The notes under the pieces: generated by a model
What the model saw: the letters and a program-made list of their open reading frames with translations, nothing else
The model's database searches: none
Told to the model about the DNA's origin: nothing
Program-made: the position numbers and the translations under genes
In this document: one piece after another, positions 8,109-17,074 of the stretch
Layout of the letters: each line of letters begins with the position of its first letter
How positions within the stretch are numbered: position 1 is the first letter of the stretch
Source of the DNA: Mesorhizobium sp. dw_380
GTDB taxonomy: Bacteria; Pseudomonadota; Alphaproteobacteria; Rhizobiales; Rhizobiaceae
Assembly: GCF_018588885.1 (NCBI RefSeq)
Contig: NZ_JAFFIW010000014.1
Span: 62,001-126,000, forward strand
DNA length: 64,000 nt
Reading direction: 5' to 3'

Positions 8109-9443
8109 TCACCTGTTCACCGAATAGCAGTCCACCTGCGGCTCACTGGGCAACACGCCCGAAACGCCGATGACGAAGCCGGGGGCATCGAGCAGCGACG
8201 CCCAATGCTCGCTTTTCTGGTCCAGTTCGAGGCATAGCCGATCGCCATCGTAGGGGATCTCGCGCGGCTGGGAATGAAGCGGTTTCAGCGGAATGCCGGG
8301 CAGACGCGATTTCCACAGGCCCTCGAACTGGTCGGCCGAGCCGACAGTCGCCTGATTGACGAAGATCTTGCGCAGCGCGTCCTCCGACAGCTCCGAACCG
8401 ACCCGGATGACGATCCGGCTGGCCACCAGCAGCTTCGGGTTGTCGATGCGGATTTTCCAGACATTGGTCGAATGCCGCATGACAGGCAGCGCACGCGACT
8501 TGGGCTCGATGTAGCGCAGGCTGAGGATCAGTGAGCGCAGGGCATCCGCCAGCGCCGAATACGCAGGGCCGGGCGCCATGTGATCGTAGGCCGGCAACTC
8601 GCCCAGCCGCCGGGCACTCGATCCGTAGGTCGCCATCGAACCGGCGAGCCCGGCAAGTTCAAGGTAAAGCTCGGCCGGATGGAAGACGTCCTGAGCCAGC
8701 ATGTGGGCCAGCCGCGGACGCGCCGCATTGGCGAGATTGAGCATCAACAGGTCTTCGACGCTGCGTCCTGGCCCGCCCATGACCATCTTGCCATGTGCTT
8801 CGGCGATCTGATCCAGGCCCGTGACCACTTCCAGCAGTAATTGCCGGTACCAGCCCACGGCGCCGGTCACCAGCGCCGGCGGCAGGAACGCCTCGTCCAG
8901 AGAGACACCACCATCGGCTCGAACCCCCTTGAGGTCGGCGATCGGCAAGGCGGTGTAGCCACCGACCGACTTGCCCGGTGCAAGCAGCAGCGCCTGTGGC
9001 CGGGCGATTTCGATTTCTTCGGGGTCTGAACCGCCCTGGACGGCATCACGCACCGAAACGATCCGTCCGTGATAGCGCGCGCCCGAAGCGGCGGCGTGTG
9101 CCGGATCGAAGCCGACACCGCCGGGAGGCTCCAGCGGCAAGGCGACCAGCACCGGTCCAGCGCCCGTATCTGGAGTGACCGGCAACGGTCGCGGCGCGTC
9201 CATCAGGTCTGGAATGGAGAAAGGTGTCCCGTCCGGGAAGATGCCCCGTGCGGACAGGATCGAGATCTGGCCGGCCTCCAGCAATGCCTGGTCCAGCGTC
9301 AACTGTTGGAAGCCAAACGTGTGCAATTGGCCGGCCTGCAACGCGCCGCGCACCGTCGCCTCGAAGAAGCGATCCTGCTGCTGGAAATGCTGGGTCCGCA
9401 GGAAAAGGCCCTCGGACCACAGCACCCTGTTTGCATCGCTCAT
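8109..9443 (-). CDS. tssK: T6SS baseplate protein TssK
   Basis: The 444-residue protein begins MSDANRVLWSEGLFLRTQHFQQQDRFFE, cut here only for description: the WSEGLFLRTQHFQQQD stretch is the hallmark of the TssK/ImpJ family, whose length is usually close to 445. TssK trimers connect the baseplate (TssEFG) to the cytoplasmic parts of TssL and TssM. The start at 9443 lies about 40 bases after the tssJ stop, the largest gap in this half of the operon. No unusual features were seen. Confidence 0.95.
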   Translation of the reverse strand: MSDANRVLWSEGLFLRTQHFQQQDRFFEATVRGALQAGQLHTFGFQQLTLDQALLEAGQISILSARGIFPDGTPFSIPDLMDAPRPLPVTPDTGAGPVLVALPLEPPGGVGFDPAHAAASGARYHGRIVSVRDAVQGGSDPEEIEIARPQALLLAPGKSVGGYTALPIADLKGVRADGGVSLDEAFLPPALVTGAVGWYRQLLLEVVTGLDQIAEAHGKMVMGGPGRSVEDLLMLNLANAARPRLAHMLAQDVFHPAELYLELAGLAGSMATYGSSARRLGELPAYDHMAPGPAYSALADALRSLILSLRYIEPKSRALPVMRHSTNVWKIRIDNPKLLVASRIVIRVGSELSEDALRKIFVNQATVGSADQFEGLWKSRLPGIPLKPLHSQPREIPYDGDRLCLELDQKSEHWASLLDAPGFVIGVSGVLPSEPQVDCYSVNR

Positions 9444-9482
9444 GCCGCTACTCTCTGCATTGAGCTCCCCTTGCCCTGGCCG

Positions 9483-9935
9483 CTAAGCGGAAATGCCGCC
9501 GCTGCCAAGCGTGACATTGATGGTGAATTTTGATCCCGGCGACACGGACTTGGTTGTCCGCCAGTTCCTGCCAGTGGGCTCGCGGATCAGCGCAACAAAG
9601 CCCAGCGCCGTCGCGTCCGGCTCGACGGTGATGGTCTTGGACGCGCTCTTTCCCGGCCCGACGGCGATCTGGTCGGATCCGATGAGATCACCTGCCAGCG
9701 CGGTGCCGGCATCGCCCTGCAGGGCAAAGTAATCGGCGGAATTGAATTTACCGGTGCCGCGCAGCCGCATGACGAGGACGGTTACCGGCCGGTCGCCGCC
9801 GCCTGGTCCCGGGTTCATGCCGGCCCCGCCGGTCACGTTGACGGTGATCACCGAAGGTTTCGGCGGACCGCTCTGGCACGCCGCCAGCAGCCCGGTTGCG
9901 CCCAGGGCAACGATAAATTCGCGTCGATCGATCAT
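9483..9935 (-). CDS. tssJ: T6SS outer-membrane lipoprotein TssJ with twin-arginine-like signal
   Basis: The 150-residue protein begins MIDRREFIVALGATGLLAAC. The LLAAC lipobox gives a lipid-modified Cys at 20, as expected for TssJ, which anchors the periplasmic end of TssM in the outer membrane. The mature part has the beta-sandwich style seen in the family. The n-region RREF, followed by a short, weakly hydrophobic stretch, resembles a Tat signal, so export may be through Tat rather than Sec. The start is fixed by a strong GGAGGAG at 9942-9948, which lies inside the end of tagH. The tagH stop is 3 nt upstream. Confidence 0.88.
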   Translation of the reverse strand: MIDRREFIVALGATGLLAACQSGPPKPSVITVNVTGGAGMNPGPGGGDRPVTVLVMRLRGTGKFNSADYFALQGDAGTALAGDLIGSDQIAVGPGKSASKTITVEPDATALGFVALIREPTGRNWRTTKSVSPGSKFTINVTLGSGGISA

Positions 9936-9938
9936 GCC

Positions 9939-11411
9939 TCACTCCTCCTCATATGCGTCCCGAAAATCAGCGCCGATTTCGCCAAGAAAGCTTTTTTCCG
10001 CGCTCTCGGCGATTTCACGATGGCGTTTCTGGTAAAGCTCCCACAGCTTGGCGCCGCGCCCGCCCGAAAGCAGGGTGCCGATCGCGGAATTCGATTTCAG
10101 CTCCTGCTCGATCGCTGCCGGATCAAAACGGTCGATCATCCGCCGCAAGGCGCCCTGTACGCCGCGCCAGGCACGCACGTGATGTTGAGCGAGATCTCGA
10201 ACCGCGTCGGCGATTGCCGCTTCGCCCGCCAGAAAGCCGGGGCTGCGCTCGGCGATAAGCGTGACGATGGCATCGTCGACCGTCGGCAGAAATTTGAGCG
10301 GATTGACTTCGGAAGCTCCGACCATGGTCTGGGCGACACGCGCGTTTCCCTTTTCCTCCGCTCGCTTGCGCAGAAGCTGCATCAGGCCTTCCATCATCAG
10401 CCGATATTCGCGGCCAAACTTCTCCATCTCGGCGATCGTGTCGCGGCCGGGGAAGTCAGCTTCCTCGATGCCCATGCCGTGCAGGAATGCGGTACGAAGC
10501 GCCATGTCCGCCTGCGGCGGCGTTGCCGGCGACCGGGCTGGTCTGGGAGCAGCGTTCGCTCGAGGCAAAAGAGCGGCTTCCCCCGTCTGCACGGGCAAAT
10601 CCCAGGGGTTGGCGGATTGCGGTCTTTCGGCGACGCGCTCGCGCTTTCCAGCCGCGCCGGCGCCGTTCACCGAACTGGGTGGCGGGGCTGGTCCGAAACC
10701 AAAATCGTCGCTGAAATCGGACGGCTTTCCGGCAACGACGTCGGCTGCGCGGTTGAGGGACGGCACCGGGTCGAGGCTGAACGGGTCCGCCTGGTTCGCC
10801 ACGCCGCCCTGTTCGAGATGACGGGCCACGCCTTTCGAAACAGGTGTTGAAACCGGATCGAGGCTGAACGGGTCATCGAAAGCAGGCGAGCTGCGCTTGT
10901 CGGAGGTGGCACGCCCGAACGCGCCCGCGACCGGCTGCTCGAACGGGTTCGGCAGGTCGGCCGGACGTGGCCGTCGCGGCGCCTCCTCGACCTTGGCGGA
11001 GAAGAAGTCATCGCGGCCGATGCTCACCGGCGCCCGCGATGCCGGCGGCAGGCGGTCCGGAACCGGATGGCCGGCAGCTTGTGCCTGGGCGGTCGGTATC
11101 TGCAGGTCGACATGGATGACGTAGTCGCCCAGCCTCAGCCGCATGCCGCTGTGAAGGCGTGTCGACTTGCCGGGACCGAGCGGACTGTCGGAGTCATTTA
11201 TGAACAATCCGCTGCTCGACGTATCGGTCACGAAATATCCGTCGCGCCCGCCAGAGATCTTGCAATGGGCCCGCGAAACGAACATGTCGGGATCGTCGAT
11301 CTGCCAGCCCGCATCGGCGCTGCGGCCGATCACCAGCTCGCCCTCGTCCAGCCGGGTCTGCCGCACCGCCTGGTTGCGTGGCCCTTGCTCCAGCGTCAGC
11401 AGCAGACTCAT
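9939..11411 (-). CDS. tagH: FHA-domain T6SS protein TagH (ImpI/Fha)
   Basis: The 490-residue protein has an N-terminal forkhead-associated domain at about 5-102 with the expected GRS (29-31), SRAH (46-49) and SSSGLFIN (65-72) motifs. A long Pro/Ala-rich low-complexity linker in which DPFSLDP-type segments recur follows, and then a C-terminal type VI FHA domain at about 300-490. FHA domains bind phosphothreonine; in other T6SSs Fha is the target of the PpkA kinase and promotes assembly. The ATG at 11411 overlaps the tssG stop as ATGA. An upstream start inside tssG is open but unlikely. No ppkA or pppA gene is found in this window. Confidence 0.93.
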   Translation of the reverse strand: MSLLLTLEQGPRNQAVRQTRLDEGELVIGRSADAGWQIDDPDMFVSRAHCKISGGRDGYFVTDTSSSGLFINDSDSPLGPGKSTRLHSGMRLRLGDYVIHVDLQIPTAQAQAAGHPVPDRLPPASRAPVSIGRDDFFSAKVEEAPRRPRPADLPNPFEQPVAGAFGRATSDKRSSPAFDDPFSLDPVSTPVSKGVARHLEQGGVANQADPFSLDPVPSLNRAADVVAGKPSDFSDDFGFGPAPPPSSVNGAGAAGKRERVAERPQSANPWDLPVQTGEAALLPRANAAPRPARSPATPPQADMALRTAFLHGMGIEEADFPGRDTIAEMEKFGREYRLMMEGLMQLLRKRAEEKGNARVAQTMVGASEVNPLKFLPTVDDAIVTLIAERSPGFLAGEAAIADAVRDLAQHHVRAWRGVQGALRRMIDRFDPAAIEQELKSNSAIGTLLSGGRGAKLWELYQKRHREIAESAEKSFLGEIGADFRDAYEEE

Positions 11412-12475
11412 GCCGCGACCCCCGCCATCTCCGGCCGCCATCCGACGATTGTCCGCAGCCGCATGTCGTCAGCATCGCCCCTTTCAGCGGGCCGCGCAAG
11501 CCAGGCGGTCCGGCCGAGCCGCACCGCTCCGATGCGGGGCGGCGGCACGGCTTCACGCGCAAGCACGATGCGCAGGTCGACGTCGAGCGATTCCCCGACC
11601 ATGTCGTGAACGGCTTGCTTGAACAGTTTAAGCCGCTGGCCGCCAGGCAGGAACGCCTTGAAGGCCTCATAATCCAGAGGGCCGACCCGCAGTTCGATCC
11701 TGCTTTGACGGTTGAAAACCCGAGGGCCGATCGTCGCCCCCCGGCCGAGCGCTGCATAGGCTTTTGCAAGGCGGGTCTGGAGCCCGGTTGGTATCGTTAT
11801 CCAGGCGGCAATGAACTCTTTGATCTCAACCGGTACCTTGAATGCTTCCGCCAGGAACAGCGTCAGCCGTTCCGGGCCATCGACCTGGCTGGCGAGCGAA
11901 GCCGCCTGGCGAAGTTTTACCGTATCGAGATCGGGATTCTGCGTGCCTGGAAGACCAATCCCAGCCATGGCTTCTAGCATGGCGCGAACGCGCCCACCGA
12001 CGGCGCGTTCAACCTGTACGGCCGGATGCGCATCCGCCCATGCCCGATAATAAAGGGCGATCATGCGGTGCTGCAGAATGTTGACGAAGTCCACGAATGT
12101 CGTGTCGCTGGTCTGCTGCGCGTCGGCGCCGGTAAACCAGCGCTGCGACAGACGATCGAGCACCCAGCGCGTCAAATGAAGGGGCATGGGGCCTTCGGGT
12201 CCCATCAGGCCGAGATTTGCGATCGTGACCCGGGCCGGAGCCTTGTCGTTCGCATCGCGGAATTCAACCACGTCCCTGGCCGAAAAGCTGAGACGCACAT
12301 GCTGCCCGAGCCTTGCCGGCTCGCGCTCCGGCGAGCCGGAATAGCCGAACAGCCCGCCCCGCCGTTCGAGCCTGCGCAACAGTTCGAAAAAGTCGAACGT
12401 CTCGGAAAACCCCTCGGCCCGGTTCGGGTCGGTCATGTCTAGATCAGGTAGCGATTGCCGGGCGTCATCGGCCAT
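11408..12475 (-). CDS. tssG: T6SS baseplate protein TssG
   Basis: The product is 355 residues with the chosen start. It carries the TssG/ImpH pattern FDFFELLRRLERRGG near the N-terminus, followed by RLSFSARDVVEFRD and LGLMGPEGPMPLHLT. TssG forms a baseplate wedge with TssE and TssF. I chose the ATG at 12475 because AGGAGG lies at 12483-12488, seven bases away; this makes the gene overlap tssF by 37 bases. A second ATG at 12436, two bases after the tssF stop, has no clear ribosome binding site and would remove 13 residues. The 3' end overlaps tagH by 4 nt. Confidence 0.93.
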   Translation of the reverse strand: MADDARQSLPDLDMTDPNRAEGFSETFDFFELLRRLERRGGLFGYSGSPEREPARLGQHVRLSFSARDVVEFRDANDKAPARVTIANLGLMGPEGPMPLHLTRWVLDRLSQRWFTGADAQQTSDTTFVDFVNILQHRMIALYYRAWADAHPAVQVERAVGGRVRAMLEAMAGIGLPGTQNPDLDTVKLRQAASLASQVDGPERLTLFLAEAFKVPVEIKEFIAAWITIPTGLQTRLAKAYAALGRGATIGPRVFNRQSRIELRVGPLDYEAFKAFLPGGQRLKLFKQAVHDMVGESLDVDLRIVLAREAVPPPRIGAVRLGRTAWLARPAERGDADDMRLRTIVGWRPEMAGVAA

Positions 12476-14313
12476 GGCACATCCTCCTGCTTCTGCAGCA
12501 GCCGCGTACGGGTACGCACGAAGCCATTTATCCCGGCATGACGGGCAAACAGCCGTGCGAGCAAGGCCGAAAGCAGCAAGGTGCTTTGGCCTGCCAGGAC
12601 TGACTGGTCCACATGCAATGTCACTTCCGTGCCGCGTCCGAAGCACATTGGCCCGTCGATCTGCAGCCGTTCGATGACCGACCGTGAGTCGATGCGGACG
12701 ATCGAATGCACGTTGCGGGCGAGGCTCGGATCGCCCCGGTCGGCATAAAGATCAAGCAGCGCATGCAGCGGATCGACGCCGCGACCTTCCTTGGCGAGGC
12801 TGAGAAAATTGAGCGCCAGCTGTGCCACGAGCCGCCAGGCGAGATTGTCGGCGCGGGATTCGCCCGCCGCGCCCGCCGGCAGCGCCGCGGGGATAGCCGG
12901 GCGAGGCGGACGCAGCGCACCGAGAAGCCGCACCGTTTCGACCGGGTCGCCGGCTTCCAGCGTCAAGGTAGGATTGTCATCGAGGATCGGCAGATCGCGG
13001 TTGGTGCAAAGCGCCACGACGTCGACACGCTTAAGCGGCCGGTTCGCCTGGCTTTCCACCGGGCGTGAAATCGCCAGGAAAACATCATCCCCCGTGTAGG
13101 ACGTGCGGGTCAGCCCATCGCGCCGCTCTTCTTCTGTGGCGCGTCGTGGGCGCCGCTCGGTGGAATAGACCCAGCCGCTGCCGCGGTTCTGTCCGAGACT
13201 GAAGAGCTCCGGAATTTCGGCGTCGCTGCCCCCTGTGTCGGCGTCCTCGACGCGGATGACCCGGTAGATTTCGAAGTCGCGCGCCCGCGTTCGGTCGGCG
13301 TGCAGCACCTGGCGCGTCTTGCGCGGATCAAGCTCAATGACGTTGCACTCACGCTCGAAGAGATTGATGATCGGCGTTGCGAAAAGCTCGAAATCAGCCG
13401 GTGTCAGGTTGGCAAGCTCAGGCACTGGACGCCTGAACATGAAGACGATCTCCAGCCCTGCCGCGCAGCGGCGCACGACGGGCTGCAGCCCGCATACCCG
13501 CGCATAGTGAAAGCGCTCGGGCATCATGAAATATTCGCGTAGCAGACGGTACCCCTCGAATGTCGGACGGGTACGGGGCATCAGGGCCTCGTCGTCGCTG
13601 ATGCCGATCATTTCGGGTTCCGGCAGGGGCGACAGGGGGTTGGTCTTGCCTTCCGCACGTGCGCCGACGGCTGAGCAAGCGCCGAAGATGGCGTCGAAAA
13701 GCAGCGGCGCTTTGGTGCGTCCGGCAAAGTAGAGATCAAGCCGGTCGAGCGCCAGTTCGTCGAGCCTGCCTTTTCCGGTTCGGGCCAGCACGATTCGCAG
13801 CGCCGCCTCGCCGCCCGCACCGCCGATCGGCGCTATGCCCGCCGCCGCCAGCGCGCTGCGATCCTGGAAATAGCTTACCGAGGTGATCGCTATCGGCCAC
13901 AGCGTGATGTCCTGGGCGGTGCTGAACGTGCAGCGCGTCGAAAGGCCAGGCTGCAGGCCCGAGACCAGCCGGGTGTCGCGCTTGACGACATGGCCGGTGA
14001 CCATCGTCTGGACCTGTTGACCAGGTTTCAACACCACGATCGCGGTTGCCGGCGCAGGCGTGACCAGATCGGGATAGAGGACGTCGAGCACGCTTCGCGA
14101 GAACCGCGAGCGTTCCGCATCGACCTTCAGTCGTGTGCGCGCGGCGAGAAAGGCGACGCCGTCAAGCAACCGTTCGACATATGGATCCGGGCACGGAACC
14201 GTGTCGAGCGACAGGTTGCGGGCGACCGCCGGGTGCATGTCGGCAAATTCCGCCGCGAGCGCACGGATATGGGTCAGTTCCTCCTCGTAATATTCTACGA
14301 AGACCCGATCCAT
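12439..14313 (-). CDS. tssF: T6SS baseplate protein TssF
   Basis: The 624-residue protein begins MDRVFVEYYEEELTHIRALA and continues with AEFADMHPAVARNL and DPYVERLLDGVAFLAAR, the classical N-terminus of TssF/ImpG (VasA). Length is normal for the family. TssF is the main baseplate wedge component around the VgrG spike. It starts one base after the tssE stop and its end overlaps the preferred start of tssG. No frameshift or missing region was noticed. Confidence 0.97.
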   Translation of the reverse strand: MDRVFVEYYEEELTHIRALAAEFADMHPAVARNLSLDTVPCPDPYVERLLDGVAFLAARTRLKVDAERSRFSRSVLDVLYPDLVTPAPATAIVVLKPGQQVQTMVTGHVVKRDTRLVSGLQPGLSTRCTFSTAQDITLWPIAITSVSYFQDRSALAAAGIAPIGGAGGEAALRIVLARTGKGRLDELALDRLDLYFAGRTKAPLLFDAIFGACSAVGARAEGKTNPLSPLPEPEMIGISDDEALMPRTRPTFEGYRLLREYFMMPERFHYARVCGLQPVVRRCAAGLEIVFMFRRPVPELANLTPADFELFATPIINLFERECNVIELDPRKTRQVLHADRTRARDFEIYRVIRVEDADTGGSDAEIPELFSLGQNRGSGWVYSTERRPRRATEEERRDGLTRTSYTGDDVFLAISRPVESQANRPLKRVDVVALCTNRDLPILDDNPTLTLEAGDPVETVRLLGALRPPRPAIPAALPAGAAGESRADNLAWRLVAQLALNFLSLAKEGRGVDPLHALLDLYADRGDPSLARNVHSIVRIDSRSVIERLQIDGPMCFGRGTEVTLHVDQSVLAGQSTLLLSALLARLFARHAGINGFVRTRTRLLQKQEDVPWPMTPGNRYLI

Positions 14314-14314
14314 C

Positions 14315-15076
14315 TCAGGCCTCCCTGAATTCGGTCCGCGCCAGGCCGTTATCGAGATTGATCGTGGTGCGCAGGCGCATTCGTTCCGGCGTCGGCGTCA
14401 TGATCAGAACCGCGTCAATCTCGATCTTCAGGCCCACGCTTTTGTCGCCAAGCGTCACCGTGACATTCGTCGCGCTTTCCTTCAGACGCGGTTCGAACGT
14501 TGCAAGCACCGAGCGGATTTCCCGCGCCAGGGCTTCGCGATCAAAGTCGCGGGACGAACGACCAGAGAAGGAGGGCACGCCATAGTTGACCACGCTTCGG
14601 CGCACCTCCGGAAAGTCGGCGAGCGACGGTGGGTTGTCGCCTGCCTGCTCGCTTTCAAGATCGGAAAGAAGCGGGACAGCCTCGAAGCGCTCGGTGTTGA
14701 ACAGGGCCTCGATATCGCGACGCACGGCCTCCCTGAGCACACGGGCCGACACGACCACCCCGCGGCTTTCTATCTCCGCGCGGTGCTGGGTCTGAAAGGC
14801 CAAGCGGTGCAGACGCCGCTTCTGATCGGCTGTCAGCTCCGCATCGGCATCGACGAGCCGAGCGTTGCCTGTGACCAAGGTCTCCAGCCGGTCCAGGCCG
14901 AGCTCGTCCTGCAAGGCCCGATGCAGCCCGTCTATCTCGGAGGTCATGCCCGGCAGGTCATTGACGAGGCGGTCCCAGAGAGAGGGCTGGACCGCTTCGC
15001 GTTTTGCTCGCGAACTGCCGGTACCCTGCAGCTTGTCCGCGTCGGGCCGCCGGCCCTCACTTGCCGACATAGACAT
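14315..15076 (-). CDS. tssE: T6SS baseplate protein TssE (gp25-like) with an internal extension
   Basis: The C-terminal half is a gp25/TssE domain: VRRDIEALFNTERF, SVVNYGVPSF and then a segment ending in LRTTINLDNG. TssE is the sheath-proximal baseplate wedge protein. At 253 residues it is longer than the 130-180 usual for TssE. The usual N-terminal motif (PSLWDRLVNDLPG) is separated from the VRRDIEALFNT motif by about 75 residues that form a predicted helical, charged insertion (RLHRLAFQTQHRAEIES). ATGs at 15076 and 15070 both overlap hcp by about 15-20 nt, and neither has a strong ribosome binding site, so the exact start is open. Confidence 0.9.
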   Translation of the reverse strand: MSMSASEGRRPDADKLQGTGSSRAKREAVQPSLWDRLVNDLPGMTSEIDGLHRALQDELGLDRLETLVTGNARLVDADAELTADQKRRLHRLAFQTQHRAEIESRGVVVSARVLREAVRRDIEALFNTERFEAVPLLSDLESEQAGDNPPSLADFPEVRRSVVNYGVPSFSGRSSRDFDREALAREIRSVLATFEPRLKESATNVTVTLGDKSVGLKIEIDAVLIMTPTPERMRLRTTINLDNGLARTEFREA

Positions 15077-15518
15077 CCATTTCAATTTCGTCATTGCCGT
15101 CATAGACGAACTTGATCTTCTTGTAGGCGAAGCTGACTTCCTCCTCGATCAGGTCTTCCTCATCCTCGGCCTGCGACATGTCGTATTCCATGATCGAGGC
15201 ATCGGTCAGGGTGACGACCAGGTAATCCTTGGTCTCGCCATCGATGGTTCGGCGTGCCGAGAACACCACTTCGTCCAGGGCTTTGTTCTCGAACAACGCC
15301 TTTTTCAGGTAGGGCGAGGATTTGTCATAGTGCTTTGTGAACTTGATCATGCCCAAGGAGACACGACCCCGGCGCGAGAGCGAATTCGGATCGTAAGGGG
15401 CGACTATCTTGTAATCGACGCCATGGACTTCAATTTCGTCCGAGTGGCCGTCTCGAACGCTCGGGCCCTTGATATCCGGAACTTTTAGAAAGCCATCAAT
15501 CTTCATGCTCGTGGGCAT
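15057..15518 (-). CDS. hcp: T6SS tube protein Hcp (TssD)
   Basis: A 153-residue protein of standard Hcp length. It carries VKVPDIKG-like LKVPDIKGPSVRDGH, IEVHGVDY, and near the C-terminus VSFAYKKIKFVY, typical of the rhizobial ImpD/Hcp subgroup. Hexameric Hcp rings stack to form the inner tube expelled by sheath contraction and may carry small effectors. The ATG at 15518 has GGAG seven bases upstream; an internal ATG at 15506 is less likely. It lies 47 nt downstream of tssC and overlaps tssE. Confidence 0.95.
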   Translation of the reverse strand: MPTSMKIDGFLKVPDIKGPSVRDGHSDEIEVHGVDYKIVAPYDPNSLSRRGRVSLGMIKFTKHYDKSSPYLKKALFENKALDEVVFSARRTIDGETKDYLVVTLTDASIMEYDMSQAEDEEDLIEEEVSFAYKKIKFVYDGNDEIEMDVYVGK

Positions 15519-15565
15519 TGTCTTTCTCCACCGCTTTCAAAAAACCAAGATGTTGTTGCTGCAAA

Positions 15566-17071
15566 TCAAGTCTTCACGGAAGGGAGTTCCGACACCAGCC
15601 GGAGCGAGGCATTGATGCCTTCCAACTGGTAATGCGGGCGTAGATAGAAGCGGGCATTGTAGTAGCCCGGCCGTCCTTCCACGCTGTCCACCTGGACTTC
15701 GGCCGCGGCAAGCGGGCGTTTGGCGCGCGCCTTGTCGTCGGCAAAGGCAGGGTTGGCCAGCACGTAGCGGTTGATCCATTCGGTCAGCCAGATCTGCATG
15801 TCGGAGCGCTCCTTGAACGAGCCGACCTTGTCGCGTGCAATGGCCTTGAGGTAGTGCGCAAAGCGCGAGACCGGGAAGAGATAGGGCAGGTTGGCGCTCA
15901 GCCTCTCATTGGACTGCGCGTCGGGGTCAACCAGCCGTCCCGCCCGTGTCTCGTCGTCCTGCAGTGAGTGTGCGCCGATGAATGCAGCGAGATCGGTATT
16001 CTTTCGATGCAGTATCGGCATCAGGCCGAGCTTGGCCAGTTCCGCCTCGCGTCGGTCGTCGATGGCGACTTCCGTCGGGCATTTCATGGCTATCGACCCA
16101 TCATCGGTCGGGAAGCTGTGCACCGGCAGGTTGAGGACCGTGCCGCCATTCTCGACGCCGCGGATCTGCGTGCCCCAGCCATAGAGCTTGTGGCTGCGGT
16201 TAATGTTCACGCCCATCGGGAAGGCGGCGTTCATCCAGACATATTTGTTGTGATCACCCTGCACCTCTTCCTCGAAGGTGAAGCCCTTCACCGGAACGGT
16301 ATCGGTGCCATAGGGCAGCCGGGCCAGGACGCGAGGCATGGTCAGACCGATGTAGCGAGCGTCCTCGCTTTCGCGTAGCGATTGCCACGAGGCGTAAGCG
16401 GGGTTGGAGACGATCTGCTGCAGGTCTTGCGGGTTGGGCAATTCCTGCCAGCTGTCCATGCGGAACAGCCGCGGCGAGGCGGCTGCGATGAACGGCGTGT
16501 GCGCCGAGGCGCAGATGCCCGAGATATTGCGCAACAGACCGACGTCGCGCGGGTGATTGGAGAATTCGTAGGCGCCAAGCACACAACCGATCGGCTCGCC
16601 GCCCAGCATCGAATACTCGTCCGTATAAACTTTCTTGAAGATCGGGCTCTGGTCCCACATCTGACCTTCATAGTCTTCGAGCGTGTCGGCCAGCTGTTCC
16701 TTGGAAATGTTCATCACCCGGATCTTCAGCTTCTGATCCGTCTCGGTGTTGTTGACGAGATACCAGAGGCCGCGCCATGTGCCTTCCATTTCGCGCACTT
16801 CAGGCGCATGCAGGATCTCGTTGACCTGTGTCGTCAACATCTTGTCGATGCCTGCTATCAGCGACTTGATCGACTTGATCGCATTGGACGAGATGGTCGT
16901 GGTGTCGGAACGCGACTGTGCCGCGAGCGCGAGATTGCGGACGAGTTGCTGCAGCTTCTCACTATCGTCCTTCTTGACCTTGAAATCCTTCTCGAGGAGC
17001 CCGCTGAATTCTCCGAGGTCGATGGCTTCGGCCTCGGCGGTGACGGCGGCAGTCTTTTGCTGTTCGGCCAT
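15566..17071 (-). CDS. tssC: T6SS contractile sheath large subunit TssC
   Basis: The 501-residue protein contains the conserved TssC motifs: EGTWRGLWYLV (95-105), LGAYEF with SNHPRDVGLL, SWQELPNPQDL, MPRVLARLPYG, and the C-terminal VEGRPGYYNARFYLRPHYQLEG region. With TssB it builds the contractile sheath that is recycled by ClpV. It lies directly downstream of tssB with a gap of 3 nt and is followed by hcp. There is nothing unusual in length or motif content. Confidence 0.98.
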   Translation of the reverse strand: MAEQQKTAAVTAEAEAIDLGEFSGLLEKDFKVKKDDSEKLQQLVRNLALAAQSRSDTTTISSNAIKSIKSLIAGIDKMLTTQVNEILHAPEVREMEGTWRGLWYLVNNTETDQKLKIRVMNISKEQLADTLEDYEGQMWDQSPIFKKVYTDEYSMLGGEPIGCVLGAYEFSNHPRDVGLLRNISGICASAHTPFIAAASPRLFRMDSWQELPNPQDLQQIVSNPAYASWQSLRESEDARYIGLTMPRVLARLPYGTDTVPVKGFTFEEEVQGDHNKYVWMNAAFPMGVNINRSHKLYGWGTQIRGVENGGTVLNLPVHSFPTDDGSIAMKCPTEVAIDDRREAELAKLGLMPILHRKNTDLAAFIGAHSLQDDETRAGRLVDPDAQSNERLSANLPYLFPVSRFAHYLKAIARDKVGSFKERSDMQIWLTEWINRYVLANPAFADDKARAKRPLAAAEVQVDSVEGRPGYYNARFYLRPHYQLEGINASLRLVSELPSVKT

Positions 17072-17074
17072 GAT

